Shown here piece after piece: positions 27,305-37,788 of a stretch of DNA of 64,000 bases (positions are counted from its first letter, which is position 1; every line of letters starts with the position of its first letter). A model generated the notes under the pieces. The model made no database searches, was not told where the DNA came from, and was given only the letters and a program-made list of their open reading frames with translations. Location of the stretch: contig JAECRO010000007.1 in the NCBI GenBank assembly GCA_016000195.1, positions 22,528-86,527 on the forward strand, written 5' to 3'. The stretch comes from Burkholderiales bacterium. GTDB taxonomy: Bacteria; Pseudomonadota; Gammaproteobacteria; Burkholderiales; Burkholderiaceae_C. A program made the translations under genes and the position numbers.

Positions 27305-27322
27305 CCGGGCGCCCCGGTTTTG

Positions 27323-27347
27323 CTCCTTCCCCCGCTGGGGGAAGGAG
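27323..27347. repeat. CTCCTTCCCCC hairpin repeat, likely bidirectional terminator
   Basis: A near-perfect 11-bp stem: CTCCTTCCCCC, loop GCT, GGGGGAAGGAG. It lies between the convergent DUF4864 and norR genes. Further copies are at 30470 and 33129. Confidence 0.7.
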
Positions 27348-27404
27348 TCAGTCGCAAGCCCTCGGAAGTCGCTGCTAAAAAATAGCGATAGCGTCCTCGC
27401 CCGT

Positions 27405-28989
<1,585 letters not shown>

Positions 28990-28994
<5 letters not shown>

Positions 28995-29046
28995 ATTGAC
29001 TCCTTAAAGCATCATTTTGACTACTTTACACCCGTATCTTTTTGAC
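28990..29046 (+). promoter_or_regulatory. three NorR-like boxes
   Basis: Three 11-mers of the form ATC-(A/T-rich)-TTGAC: 28990-29000, 29011-29021 and 29036-29046. Each is one base off the GT-N7-AC NorR palindrome. They sit 53-109 bp upstream of the sigma54 -24 element; three sites is the number used by NorR elsewhere. The first overlaps the norR start codon, so it may also control norR. Confidence 0.65.
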
Positions 29047-29075
29047 TCCTACACATTGCAAACGGCTCCAAGTGC

Positions 29076-29089
29076 TTGATCCATATCAA
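29076..29089 (+). promoter_or_regulatory. FNR/Anr box
   Basis: TTGAT-CCAT-ATCAA is a perfect match to the FNR/Anr/Dnr consensus. Its centre lies about 40 bp before the expected hmp transcript start, the class II activator position, and a weak sigma70 -10 (TTGAAT, 29110-29115) overlaps the sigma54 -12. Confidence 0.75.
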
Positions 29090-29098
29090 TCACCGGGC

Positions 29099-29113
29099 TG
29101 GCACGACTATTGA
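29099..29113 (+). promoter_or_regulatory. sigma54 (-24/-12) promoter of hmp
   Basis: TGGCAC-GACTA-TTGA, the same form as at 989 and 5829. Expected transcript start is near 29124, about 60 nt before hmp. Confidence 0.8.
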
Positions 29114-29184
29114 ATAAGGAGCTTATCGGCAGCTTGCCCGGCTTCGCATGGTGCGAGGCGCGAACTGCCTTCATTGGAGAATTC

Positions 29185-30366
29185 ATGCTGACCCCAGAAC
29201 AACGCGCCATCGTCAAATCCACCGTCCCCCTGCTGGAGACCGGCGGCGAGGCGCTGACCACCCATTTCTACCAGATCATGCTGGCCGGGCATCCCGAGGT
29301 GCGGCCGTTTTTCAACCAGGCGCACCAGGCCAACGGCGACCAGCCGCGCGCGCTGGCCAACGGCGTGCTGATGTATGCGCGCAACATCGACCGGCTGGAG
29401 CAGCTCGGCGGGCTGGTCAACCAGATCATCCAGAAGCATGTCTCGCTGCAGATCGAGGCGGCGCATTACCCGGTGGTCGGCGCCTGCCTGCTGCGCGCCA
29501 TCCGCGAGGTGCTGGGCGCTGACATTGCCACCGACGCAGTGATTGCTGCGTGGGCTGCGGCCTACCAGCAGCTGGCCGACATCCTGATCGGCGCGGAAGA
29601 AAAGATTTACGCCGACGTGGCCGCAGCCCCGGGCGGCTGGCGCGGCGGCCGCGCGTTTCGCGTGGCGCGCAAGGTGGCAGAAAGCGCCGAGATCACCTCG
29701 TTCTACCTGGAGCCGCAGGACGGCGGCGCGCTGGTCAGCTTCGAGCCCGGCCAGTACATCGGCCTGCGCCTGGTGGTGAACGGCCAGGAAATCCGCCGCA
29801 ATTATTCGCTCTCGGCCGCGCCCAACGGCAGCGATTACCGCATCAGCGTCAAGCGCGAGCCGGGCGGCGTGGCCTCGAATTACCTGCATGACCAGGTGCA
29901 TGAAGGCGATGTGCTGGAGCTGGCTCCGCCGGCCGGCGAATTCGTGCTGGCGCAAAGCGACAAGCCGCTGGTGCTCATCAGCGGCGGCGTCGGCATCACG
30001 CCCACCATGGCCATGCTGGACGCGGCCTTGCTGGGAACGCGGCCGGTGCATTTCATTCACTTTGCGCGCAACCGCTCGGTCCACGCCTTTCGCGCCGCCA
30101 TCGAGGCACGCCACGCGAAACATTCGCAGCTCAAGCGCTTTTATGTGTACGACGAAGCTGCGGACGAAGTGCCGGCGCCGCACGCCACCGGCCTGCTCAG
30201 CAGCGCGCAACTGGCCGAATACCTGCCGGTTTCGCGCGACGTGGACGCCTACTTTCTAGGCCCCAAGCCCTTCATGCGGCATGTGAAAAAGCAGCTGCGC
30301 GAGCTGGGCGTGCCTGAATCGCAGACCCGCTACGAGTTTTTTGGCCCGGCCAGCGCGCTGGAATGA
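29185..30366 (+). CDS. hmp: flavohaemoprotein / nitric oxide dioxygenase
   Basis: Cytosolic enzyme converting NO and O2 to nitrate with NAD(P)H. The 393 residues form a globin domain (about 1-137, MLTPEQRAIVKSTVPLL, proximal-His region IIQKHVSLQ) and a ferredoxin-reductase domain with FAD motif RRNYSLSAAP and NAD motif ISGGVGITPTMAML. ATG 29185 follows GGAGAATTC. Divergent norR, NorR-like boxes and the sigma54 promoter indicate NO control; the FNR box adds oxygen or NO input. Confidence 0.96.
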   Translation: MLTPEQRAIVKSTVPLLETGGEALTTHFYQIMLAGHPEVRPFFNQAHQANGDQPRALANGVLMYARNIDRLEQLGGLVNQIIQKHVSLQIEAAHYPVVGACLLRAIREVLGADIATDAVIAAWAAAYQQLADILIGAEEKIYADVAAAPGGWRGGRAFRVARKVAESAEITSFYLEPQDGGALVSFEPGQYIGLRLVVNGQEIRRNYSLSAAPNGSDYRISVKREPGGVASNYLHDQVHEGDVLELAPPAGEFVLAQSDKPLVLISGGVGITPTMAMLDAALLGTRPVHFIHFARNRSVHAFRAAIEARHAKHSQLKRFYVYDEAADEVPAPHATGLLSSAQLAEYLPVSRDVDAYFLGPKPFMRHVKKQLRELGVPESQTRYEFFGPASALE

Positions 30367-30376
30367 TGCGCTGAAC

Positions 30377-30430
30377 ACTATTGTTTTGATAGCTGCCTGC
30401 GCACGTCCTGCTTGCGCAGAAGGCATTTTT
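30377..30430 (+). repeat. copy of the 55-60 bp interspersed repeat
   Basis: ACTATTGTTTTGATAGC core, then TGCCTGCGCACGTCCTGC and AAGGCATTTTT. It lies just after hmp. Confidence 0.75.
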
Positions 30431-30469
30431 TATCAAGGAATGTAACTACTCGGCGTTTCTGGTTTTGCG

Positions 30470-30490
30470 CCTTCCCCCGCTGGGGGAAGG
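30470..30490. repeat. CTTCCCCC hairpin repeat, likely terminator
   Basis: CCTTCCCCC-GCT-GGGGGAAGG, second copy of the family at 27323. It separates the convergent hmp and GH5 genes. Confidence 0.65.
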
Positions 30491-30565
30491 AGTCAAACGG
30501 ACATCTTCAGCCGCTTGCTCAATTGGCGCCGATGTAGTCTTTCTTGCCCACTTCCACGCATCCGG

Positions 30566-32953
30566 CTAGCCCGAGGCGCCGGCCAGACGGCCCAGGTACT
30601 GCTCCAGCACGCCGAGTTCAGCCGCCGTCGGCACGCCCTTGCCGGTGATGACCGCATGGATGCGGCCCATGAAGCCGCCCTGCGGGTAGTAGCCGAGAAA
30701 GCCCCAGCCGATCAGCATCTGGTTAAAAACAGCGGGGGCAAACGTCGCGCTGCTGCTGTCCGCCAGCGCTGAATTGACGCGCAGCGCCTGCTGCCCAGGC
30801 GCTGAAGTGAGCGTGAGGACCGACGCCTGATTCGGGACCAGCCTGTCCGGGCCGGTCAGCTGCACCTTGCGGCCTTTCGCATCCACCCACCGGGCGACCG
30901 GCTGGCCGTTAACGACAGCCAGCTCCGAGGCGTGGTTTTCCTCGGCCCGGGAGGCCTGAAAAACCACGCCCTGGCTGTTCTTTGACGCGATGCTGAGCGC
31001 TGCGATGGCGAAATGCGCATCTTCGAGGCGGTAGGGCGTGCGGTTTTTCGGGTTTGGCTGCACACCGGCCTCGGGGACCGACTTCTTGCACCAGAAGCCG
31101 AAGGTGTCCGCCCCAAACACGGCGCTTTTCCGGCCCTGCTCCACCCGCATCACCGGCAGCGACATGCTGCCCATGGCGGGGCTGTCCTTGTTGGTCCAGT
31201 TGAGCATTTCCATGGCATTGCCGGGGCTGGAGCCGTAGCCCGAGTCGGACACGGCGCGCACCACCTGGCCGTTTGCCGCCGGCGCGCCCAGCAGGTAGTC
31301 GGTGTAGCCGTCGGCCAGATCCCATTTGCAGGCGCTGTATTTGGCGATGATGGCCATGGCTGCGTCGCCCAGGCTGGTGGCAGCAAAGGCCACCGGATCG
31401 GCCAGCGAGAACACCTTGCGCGGCGGCGGCACCTGGCCGGCAGGCTGGCCGTCAAGGCTGTAGCTCAGCGTGGCAAGCTGGTTTTCAGCGGGCGTGAAGC
31501 TGAAGGAATCCTGCCCGTTCGCACCGGCAGGAATCGTCAGCTGCGTCTTGCCCAGCTTGCCGCCGCCCTTGAGCGCCACCGACAGGCGCACCGGCCGGGC
31601 CAGGTGGCCACGGGCATACACGGTGAGGGTGAGCGGCGTGCCGGCGGGCGCATGGCCCGGCCCGTCATCGAACAGCGTGGCCTGCGCGATGCCGGCCGAG
31701 GCCTTCATGACGCCCGACACCAACGGCTCCAGCGTTTTGTTCTGGTGCCAGCCGGGCGCATGGTTCATGGCGAAATTGTGGATGGGCCAGTGGTTGCCGC
31801 CCATCCAGCTGTACACCTCGAAGCCGTTTTGCAGCACCAGATCAATCGCATTCCTGAAGCTTTCGGCCCAGCGCGGGTCGTCAATCGGCATGCCGATTTC
31901 ACCCAGCGCGATGCTGACCCCCTTGGCCCTGGCCCAGTCCACGGCGACCTTGACGCGGTCCCGGCCCGTCGCGCTGCTGATGGGCGCGCCCTGAGGGCCG
32001 GTCTTGCTTTCGGTGTCCCAATCGAACGCATGCCCGGCGCTGCGCCTGTCCAGATAGGCATGCACTTCATAAATGAGCCCGCTTCCCGACAGGGGATAGC
32101 CCGGGTTTTTCGTGGCCACGCTGGCCGCGCCGCTCCACGCATTGCCGGCCACGTAAATGGGCGTTTGCGTGTCGATGGCGCGGATGGCGTCGATGGCCGC
32201 CTGCATGAAGACCGGCAGGATCGTCAGGTCGTCCCGGCCCTGCCGGTTCTCGGCAACAGACCCCGGCTCGGGCAATTGATGGGGCTCGTTCATGAGGCCG
32301 TAACCGCCCAGGCCGGGATGGCCCTTCCACCTGGCCGCGGCACGCCGCCAGAAATCGGCAAACTGCGCGGGCTTGAGGCTGGCGCCCTCCCCGAGCGCAA
32401 AAATACGCACCTGCACCTGCGCGCTGTCGGTGGTGTAGGGACGCAGCAAGGCATCAGGCGCGGCCTTCAGGCCGATGACCGAGCCATCGGGCTGGTACCT
32501 GAAGTCCTGGTAACGCGCGTAGTTGTGCAGGTCAATGACGCAGCGGATGCCGGCGGCGGCATGGGCGTCGAGTATTCCGGTGATAAAGGACGCATAGCCG
32601 GCGTGAAAGCTTCCGGGCTCCCCGACGAGGGCCTGGACAGCGGGGCTGGCAAAGGTCGCGGCCAGCATCGGCTGCAGCAGCTCCCACTGGACCGGCAGGC
32701 GGTTTTTGCTGAACCCGCAGGCCGCCAGATAGGCGACATCGGCTTTTCGCGGCACCGTGAAGTGAATATTCGGCGCACTGCTGAGGCTGTGGCGCAAACC
32801 GGGCATAGCCCATTCCATGCCCGACAGATTGGTGCCGATGACGGCCACAGCAGCCCGTGCGCCTGGCCGGGATACCGTCTGCGCGCCGTCCAGGCGCAGA
32901 TAGCCCAGCGCGGCCACGGCGGCAGCGGCCTGCGAAAATTCTCGCCTTTTCAT
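30566..32953 (-). CDS. Tat-exported glycoside hydrolase family 5 protein
   Basis: A 795-residue secreted protein. The start MKRREFSQAAAAVAAL is a Tat-type signal. The catalytic barrel (about 35-410) has the GH5 pattern: CVIDLHNYARY, general acid/base Glu in LMNEPHQL, YEVHAYLD and nucleophile Glu in IALGEIGMP. A beta-sandwich linker (about 430-520) precedes a C-terminal domain of about 270 residues without a recognised family that ends with a LamG-like GGFMGRIHAVI. Endo-beta-glucanase activity is likely; the target may be cellulose or another glucan. No transporter or regulator accompanies it. Confidence 0.82.
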   Translation of the reverse strand: MKRREFSQAAAAVAALGYLRLDGAQTVSRPGARAAVAVIGTNLSGMEWAMPGLRHSLSSAPNIHFTVPRKADVAYLAACGFSKNRLPVQWELLQPMLAATFASPAVQALVGEPGSFHAGYASFITGILDAHAAAGIRCVIDLHNYARYQDFRYQPDGSVIGLKAAPDALLRPYTTDSAQVQVRIFALGEGASLKPAQFADFWRRAAARWKGHPGLGGYGLMNEPHQLPEPGSVAENRQGRDDLTILPVFMQAAIDAIRAIDTQTPIYVAGNAWSGAASVATKNPGYPLSGSGLIYEVHAYLDRRSAGHAFDWDTESKTGPQGAPISSATGRDRVKVAVDWARAKGVSIALGEIGMPIDDPRWAESFRNAIDLVLQNGFEVYSWMGGNHWPIHNFAMNHAPGWHQNKTLEPLVSGVMKASAGIAQATLFDDGPGHAPAGTPLTLTVYARGHLARPVRLSVALKGGGKLGKTQLTIPAGANGQDSFSFTPAENQLATLSYSLDGQPAGQVPPPRKVFSLADPVAFAATSLGDAAMAIIAKYSACKWDLADGYTDYLLGAPAANGQVVRAVSDSGYGSSPGNAMEMLNWTNKDSPAMGSMSLPVMRVEQGRKSAVFGADTFGFWCKKSVPEAGVQPNPKNRTPYRLEDAHFAIAALSIASKNSQGVVFQASRAEENHASELAVVNGQPVARWVDAKGRKVQLTGPDRLVPNQASVLTLTSAPGQQALRVNSALADSSSATFAPAVFNQMLIGWGFLGYYPQGGFMGRIHAVITGKGVPTAAELGVLEQYLGRLAGASG

Positions 32954-33128
32954 GGGTGTTTTCTCCCTGGAAAATCAGCCTGCGGCCCCTTCGGCGCGGT
33001 GGCGCGCGGCAGCCATTCAAGCCCCTTGATGAGTCCGGCCCTGTTTTTAAGGGAAGCCCGGCCCAGCGTCAATCCCCAGTTATCGGCGCCCGAAAGACGC
33101 GGGCCCGGGAAGGGCATGCCCGGTTGTG

Positions 33129-33153
33129 CTCCTTCCCCCGCTGGGGGAAGGAG
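33129..33153. repeat. CTCCTTCCCCC hairpin repeat, likely terminator
   Basis: CTCCTTCCCCC-GCT-GGGGGAAGGAG, identical to 27323-27347. It lies between dusC and the GH5 gene, both on the minus strand, so it would end the dusC transcript. Confidence 0.7.
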
Positions 33154-33157
33154 CAAG

Positions 33158-34240
33158 TCAGCAGGCCCTCGAAAATGTGTGCCTGCGGCAGGGCTGGCCC
33201 GCCCCGCGCGGCGGCCCGGCCACACCCGCCAGCCACGCATCAATCAGCGCCGGGTCGTTGAGCGTCCTGAGCTGCTGATAGGCGGTTTCGGCTTCGGGAA
33301 AGCGGCGGCGCAAAAAGTTCAGCCACTGCTTGAGCCGGCCGGCGCGCGAGCGGGGTTCCAGCCGGGCGCAGACGATGCACCAGAACTCGGCCAGCAGCGG
33401 CAGCAGTTCGGGCCAGGAAATGCCAGGCAAAACACCCGCAGGCGCTGCGTCGCCGTTCATGGCCGCCTTGATTGCCAGCCCCAGCCCAGGGTCGGTGACG
33501 ACGCCACGGCCCAGCATCAGCGATTCGCAGCCCGAGGCTTCGCGGCAGCGGCGCGCATCATCAACCGTCCAGATTTCGCCATTCGCCACGACCGGAATCT
33601 GCACGGCGGTGCGAATGTCGGCAATGCGTTCCCAATACGCCGGGGGCCGATACGCCTGCGCTTTCGTTCGCGCATGCACCACCAGCTCGTCGGCCCCGCC
33701 TTCGGCAATCGCCAGCGCGCATTCAACCGCGCGCGAATCGTCGTTGAAACCCAGCCGCATCTTGGCCGACACCGGCATATCGCCAGGCACGGCGCGGCGC
33801 ACGGCGCTGACGATGGCAAAAACGGTCTCGGGCTCGTCGAGCAGCGCCGCGCCGCCGCCGTGGCGGTTCACCACCTTGGCCGGACAGCCGAAGTTCAGGT
33901 CGATGCCGGCCGGCCCGAGTCCGGCCAGCCGCCCGGCGTTTTCGGCCAGGCAGACCGGGTCGGAGCCGAGCAACTGGGCGCGCACCGGCACGCCGGCCAG
34001 CGTGCGGCTGCCCGTGTGCAGCTCGGGCACGATGCGGGTGAACACGCGCTCGGGCAGCAGCTGGTCGGTGATGCGGATGAACTCGGACACGCAGCGGTCA
34101 ATGCCGCCGACCCGCGTCAGGATGTCGCGCAGCACGAAGTCGAGCAGCCCCTCCATGGGCGCGAGCAGGATCATCGGGGCCGGAGCCGGGGCCAATGGCG
34201 CGGCAGGCCGCCCTGCAGAAGCAAAGTCATCGTTTTTCAT
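33158..34240 (-). CDS. dusC: tRNA-dihydrouridine(16) synthase
   Basis: FMN enzyme reducing uridine in the tRNA D-loop. The 360 residues show LLAPMEGLLDFVLRDIL, ITDQLLPERVF, the catalytic cysteine in LNFGCPAKVVNRHGGG, SAKMRLGF and VVANGEIW. The GIDRCVSEFIRIT segment suits DusC rather than DusA or DusB. The 5' leader is one arm of an inverted repeat (34241 onwards). Confidence 0.9.
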   Translation of the reverse strand: MKNDDFASAGRPAAPLAPAPAPMILLAPMEGLLDFVLRDILTRVGGIDRCVSEFIRITDQLLPERVFTRIVPELHTGSRTLAGVPVRAQLLGSDPVCLAENAGRLAGLGPAGIDLNFGCPAKVVNRHGGGAALLDEPETVFAIVSAVRRAVPGDMPVSAKMRLGFNDDSRAVECALAIAEGGADELVVHARTKAQAYRPPAYWERIADIRTAVQIPVVANGEIWTVDDARRCREASGCESLMLGRGVVTDPGLGLAIKAAMNGDAAPAGVLPGISWPELLPLLAEFWCIVCARLEPRSRAGRLKQWLNFLRRRFPEAETAYQQLRTLNDPALIDAWLAGVAGPPRGAGQPCRRHTFSRAC

Positions 34241-34339
34241 TCGTCGCCACTCCCGCGCAGGCGGGAATCCAGTACGGCGCTGGTAGAAGGCTTGGCTTTT
34301 CGCACGACGACTGGATTCCCGCCTGCGCGGGAATGACGA
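34241..34339. repeat. long inverted repeat pair (CCCGCGCAGGCGGGAATCCAG arms)
   Basis: The left arm (34241-34273) and right arm (34310-34339) are near-perfect reverse complements separated by about 36 bp, and each arm holds its own small CCCGC palindrome. The unit fills the gap between dusC and the upstream methyltransferase gene on the same strand. It can fold in mRNA and covers the dusC ribosome-binding region. Confidence 0.75.
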
Positions 34340-34362
34340 TACTGAACCTTGCCGCCACCGCC

Positions 34363-35619
34363 TTAAACCGCGCCCAGACGCCAGAGCGACGTGACTTCAG
34401 CAGCGCGCGCCTTGTGCAGCGGATTGCTCACGTCGGCCGCCTTCGGGTGTTCGGGCTTGGCGTCGATGCGGCCCAGCACCTTCAGGCCGCTGGCCTTGAT
34501 GGCCGCCAGCAGCTCGGCGCGCGTGCGCAAGCCCAGCTGCTCGGCAAAATTGGACAGGATCAGCCAGCCTTCGCCACCGGGCGCCAGATGGCTGGGCAGA
34601 CCCTTGAGGAAGCCCAGCAGCATGCGGCTGCCTTCGTCATACACCGCGCCTTCCAGCGGCGAGCCGGGGCGCGCCGGCAGCCACGGCGGGTTGCAGACGA
34701 TGACCGACGCCAGCCCCTCGGGAAACAAATCGGCCTGCATCACCTTGACCGGGCTGGGCAGGCGCAGGCGGTAGATGTTTTCGCGCGCGCATTCGAGCGC
34801 ACGCGGGTCCAGGTCGGTCGCCACGACCTGATCGACTTCGGGGCGCAGCGCCAGCACCGCCGACAGCACGCCGGTGCCGGCGCCGATGTCGAAGGCGACA
34901 AACTTGGTGCCGGGGCTGGCGGGCAAGGGCGCACTGGCCACCAGATCGACATACTCGCCGCGCACCGGCGAGAACACGCCGTAGTGCGGATGGATGCGGT
35001 TGTTCGGCGCTTCGCCCAGCGCGGCGATTTCAACGCCTTTCTTGCGCCACTCGTGCGCGCTGATGACGCCCATCAATTCGCGCAGCGACGCCACGCTGGG
35101 CTGCGCCGCCTCGCCGGGCGCACCCCAGGCTTCGGCGCAGGCCTGCCTGGCATCGGGCGCGCGGCGCAGCTCCACGCTGTAGTCCGCGCCAAACTCGATC
35201 AGCACCATGCCCAGCACGCGCGCGCGCTGCGATTGCGCCTGGCGGTGCAGGTGGAAATCCTGGCCCGCCGGAACGCCCGAAACGGCGTTGTCGGCGGCTT
35301 TCTTGACGGCGACCCGGGCCAGCCTGGACGCCTTGGGCGGCTTGTCGATGCGCCTGGCCAGCGCCTGCACCATCTGCCGGGCATTCTGAAAGTCGCCGCG
35401 CCAGAGCAGGCCGGTGCCTTCGCAGGCCAGCCGGTAGGCGGTGTCGGCGGCCATGGTGTCGTCGGCCTCGACGATGCGCCGGGGCGGCGCCGCGCCACGC
35501 TCGGAACGCCAGAGCGCCGAATGCTCCACACCGGCTTCTTTCCACTGAATCAGGGTTGAGGCCGGGGCGGCGGTTGTCTCAGGAAGCGTGACGGCGGTCA
35601 CGGAAAAGAAGGTAGGCAT
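34363..35619 (-). CDS. class I methyltransferase with NPPW motif
   Basis: A 418-residue protein. The N-terminal half is not recognised. The C-terminal half is a Rossmann methyltransferase with FDIGAGTGVLSAVLAL (motif I), TDLDPRALECARENI and VCNPPWLP (motif IV). The NPPW motif indicates methylation of an amide or amino nitrogen in protein, RNA or DNA, as in PrmB/RlmG-like enzymes. ATG 35619 (MPTFFSV) is chosen over a 21-residue longer form. Confidence 0.8.
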   Translation of the reverse strand: MPTFFSVTAVTLPETTAAPASTLIQWKEAGVEHSALWRSERGAAPPRRIVEADDTMAADTAYRLACEGTGLLWRGDFQNARQMVQALARRIDKPPKASRLARVAVKKAADNAVSGVPAGQDFHLHRQAQSQRARVLGMVLIEFGADYSVELRRAPDARQACAEAWGAPGEAAQPSVASLRELMGVISAHEWRKKGVEIAALGEAPNNRIHPHYGVFSPVRGEYVDLVASAPLPASPGTKFVAFDIGAGTGVLSAVLALRPEVDQVVATDLDPRALECARENIYRLRLPSPVKVMQADLFPEGLASVIVCNPPWLPARPGSPLEGAVYDEGSRMLLGFLKGLPSHLAPGGEGWLILSNFAEQLGLRTRAELLAAIKASGLKVLGRIDAKPEHPKAADVSNPLHKARAAEVTSLWRLGAV

Positions 35620-36063
35620 GGGCAAGGCAGTCAGAAAGAAAAGACCCAGTGTTTTAACAGATGGCTGGCGCTTTCCCGGCAAAAACCCCTGCCGCAGGCA
35701 TTTCTTGAGAAAAATAGGCCGCTAGCGCAGGCGGGGCGTGCGCAGGCAGCTATGAATTGCATAGCACCTCCGGCATGCCTGCATTTTCCTGCGCGCCCAG
35801 CGCGCGAATCAGCTGGCGGGCCACGGTTTTGGAGTCCGCAGAAAAATCCATGGCGGCGACAAGGCTTGATGCAGCAGAGGAATTTTGCAAGGCAGCTCCT
35901 GATGAAAAAAGACAAGGCCTGGGCAAGCATGCTGACGATGCAAGCGCATCCTGCGACCGGCCTGAACCGATGGCTACAGCAGCCATGACCCACGGCCGGC
36001 CGTCAGGGCAAAGCCCGTGCTGCCCGGCAGGCGCGGGAACTTTGGCGACTGCGGCCGGCGCGT
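35620..36063 (+). other. intergenic region without a confident gene
   Basis: Contains a reversed repeat copy at 35710-35766. Between 35750 and 36063 frames are open on both strands, but codon use, start sites and composition support none of them. Nothing else is recognised. Confidence 0.5.
35710..35766 (-). repeat. copy of the 55-60 bp interspersed repeat
   Basis: On the minus strand: GCTATGCAATTCATAGC core, then TGCCTGCGCACGCCCCGCC and CGGCCTATTTTT. Confidence 0.7.
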
Positions 36064-37005
36064 TCAGCGGCCTGGTTTCATCCGCTGGACGATAGTCACC
36101 GCCAGCAAGACCAGGGCGCCGGCCGCCACGCCAACCATGGCGTCCAGTGCCAGGGGCGCGACGGCGCCCAGCAAGCCGCCCGCCCCATTCACGTCGCTGG
36201 CCCACTGCGTGCCCATGTCCACCCAATGGTGCAGCGGCGTAAAGCCATGGGTCAAAATGCCGCCGCCCACCAGAAACATGGCCACCGTACCGGCGACGGA
36301 CAGGAACTTCATCAGCCAGGGGGCCGCGCGCAAAATGCCGCGCCCCAGGCTTCGCTGAAACCGGCTCCATGCACGGGCGCCCGGGCGCTGGCTGAGGTAA
36401 AGCCCGCCATCGTCCAGCTTGACAATGCCGGCCACAATGCCGTAAACCCCGGCGGTCATGGCCACGGCAATGCCGCTGAGCACCACCAGCTGAGTGCTGA
36501 AAGGGCTGCCCTGCACCGTGCCCAGCGTGATGGCCACGATTTCTGCGGACAGAATGAAATCGGTGCGTATGGCGCCCTTGATCTTGGTCTTTTCAACGTC
36601 CCTCAGGTCTACGGACGGGTCGGCCAGCGCGCTCACCAGCGCTTCATGCCCGGCGGCCTGCTCGGCCTTGCTGTGCAGGAATTTATGCGCCAGCTTTTCA
36701 AACCCTTCATAGCAAAGAAAAGCGCCGCCCACCATCAGCAGCGGCGTGACGCCCCAGGGCGCAAAAGCGCTGATCGCCAGCGCGGCGGGCACCAGGATGG
36801 CCTTGTTGATGAACGAGCCCTTGGCCACGGCCCAGACCACCGGCAGTTCGCGTTCTGCCTTGACGCCGGAGACCTGCTGGGCATTGAGCGCCAGGTCGTC
36901 GCCCAGCACGCCGGCGGTCTTTTTGGCCGCCACCTTGGACAGCAAGGCTACATCGTCCAGAATGCTGGCAATGTCATCAATCAGGGCAAGCAGGCTGGTG
37001 GCCAT
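36064..37005 (-). CDS. DUF808 (YedI-like) inner-membrane protein
   Basis: A 313-residue membrane protein starting MATSLLALIDDIASILDDVA, the family N-terminus. The segment following it (AAKKTAGVLGDDLALNAQQV) and several hydrophobic helices are typical. Function is unknown. ATG 37005 is preferred; a longer start at 37071 adds a leader absent from the family. Confidence 0.88.
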   Translation of the reverse strand: MATSLLALIDDIASILDDVALLSKVAAKKTAGVLGDDLALNAQQVSGVKAERELPVVWAVAKGSFINKAILVPAALAISAFAPWGVTPLLMVGGAFLCYEGFEKLAHKFLHSKAEQAAGHEALVSALADPSVDLRDVEKTKIKGAIRTDFILSAEIVAITLGTVQGSPFSTQLVVLSGIAVAMTAGVYGIVAGIVKLDDGGLYLSQRPGARAWSRFQRSLGRGILRAAPWLMKFLSVAGTVAMFLVGGGILTHGFTPLHHWVDMGTQWASDVNGAGGLLGAVAPLALDAMVGVAAGALVLLAVTIVQRMKPGR

Positions 37006-37067
37006 AAATAAGTCTGGATAGTTCGGCATCAAGCCGGGGTTGAAAGAAAGTTTTGCCCGCCACGACA

Positions 37068-37093
37068 GCAAAAAACCGCCCGCAGGCGGTTTT
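37068..37093 (-). terminator. rho-independent terminator
   Basis: On the minus strand AAAACCGCC-TGCG-GGCGGTTTTTT: a 9-bp stem followed by six T. It ends the 37124-37498 transcript. Confidence 0.8.
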
Positions 37094-37123
37094 GGGACTT
37101 CATGGCCTCAAAGTCCGCAAAGC

Positions 37124-37498
37124 TTAGCGCGCCGTCAGGCGTCCAATGATAAAGCCCAGCGCCAGCGCCACGCCCACGGCTTCAAGCGGCTTGTCCTGAA
37201 CCCAGGATTTCGAGCAGTCGAGGGCGCGGCGCGGCGCCTCGGCGACCCGGCCAGCCTCCTCGGAAAAGCGGTCCGCGACATGCGTGGCGCCACTGGCCAG
37301 CTTGTCAACGGTTTCATGCGCCGCCGTGGAGGCACGGTTGACGGTGTTGCGGGCCGGGCCGGCCACCCTGTCGATGGTGTTGTGCAGCGCCGAGCCTGCC
37401 GATTCCACGCTGCGCTGAACGACACCGGACTCGCTGGCGCCAGAACTTCCCGAACTGCCGAAAGTGTCATTGCCGGGGTTTGAAGTCGAATTTTCCAT
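37124..37498 (-). CDS. ElaB/YqjD/DUF883-like membrane-anchored protein
   Basis: A 124-residue protein with a Ser/Gly-rich N-terminus, a charged helical middle (about 25-90) and a C-terminal KPLEAVGVALALGFIIGRLTAR, the glycine-rich tail anchor of the ElaB/YqjD family. Those proteins bind ribosomes at the inner membrane in stationary phase. A clear terminator follows. Confidence 0.82.
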   Translation of the reverse strand: MENSTSNPGNDTFGSSGSSGASESGVVQRSVESAGSALHNTIDRVAGPARNTVNRASTAAHETVDKLASGATHVADRFSEEAGRVAEAPRRALDCSKSWVQDKPLEAVGVALALGFIIGRLTAR

Positions 37499-37788
37499 CT
37501 TGTTTCCTTTAAAAAATCAGTATATTGCCGGAAGAAACCGGGGTCAGGCCCATGAGCGACGGCCTGGGGCCAAGGCAGGCGGTCATCCCGACCGGGCGTA
37601 AAAACCGACTTTATGAGCCGCAGCACGGTTTGCTTGTGCGGCGCCGCACGGATTGGGTGTAGGACAGGAAAGACAAACCCGGCGCAGGTGGAACCGAGCG
37701 CGCATTGCGCCAATAATTGGCGGCTGACGCGCGGCGCCAACCAAGACCCATAAATCCATGAACCCATGAAATCCGGAAGGAATTGAAC

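Noticed and set aside
31013..34336. Plus-strand open frame of 1107 codons
   Set aside because: It lies antisense to the GH5 gene and dusC and runs through a terminator-like hairpin and the inverted repeat. The translation is Arg/Gly/His-rich with no domain. It is a shadow caused by high GC.
35750..36063. Possible small genes on both strands
   Set aside because: No ribosome binding site, no recognisable protein, and part of the stretch is a repeat copy.
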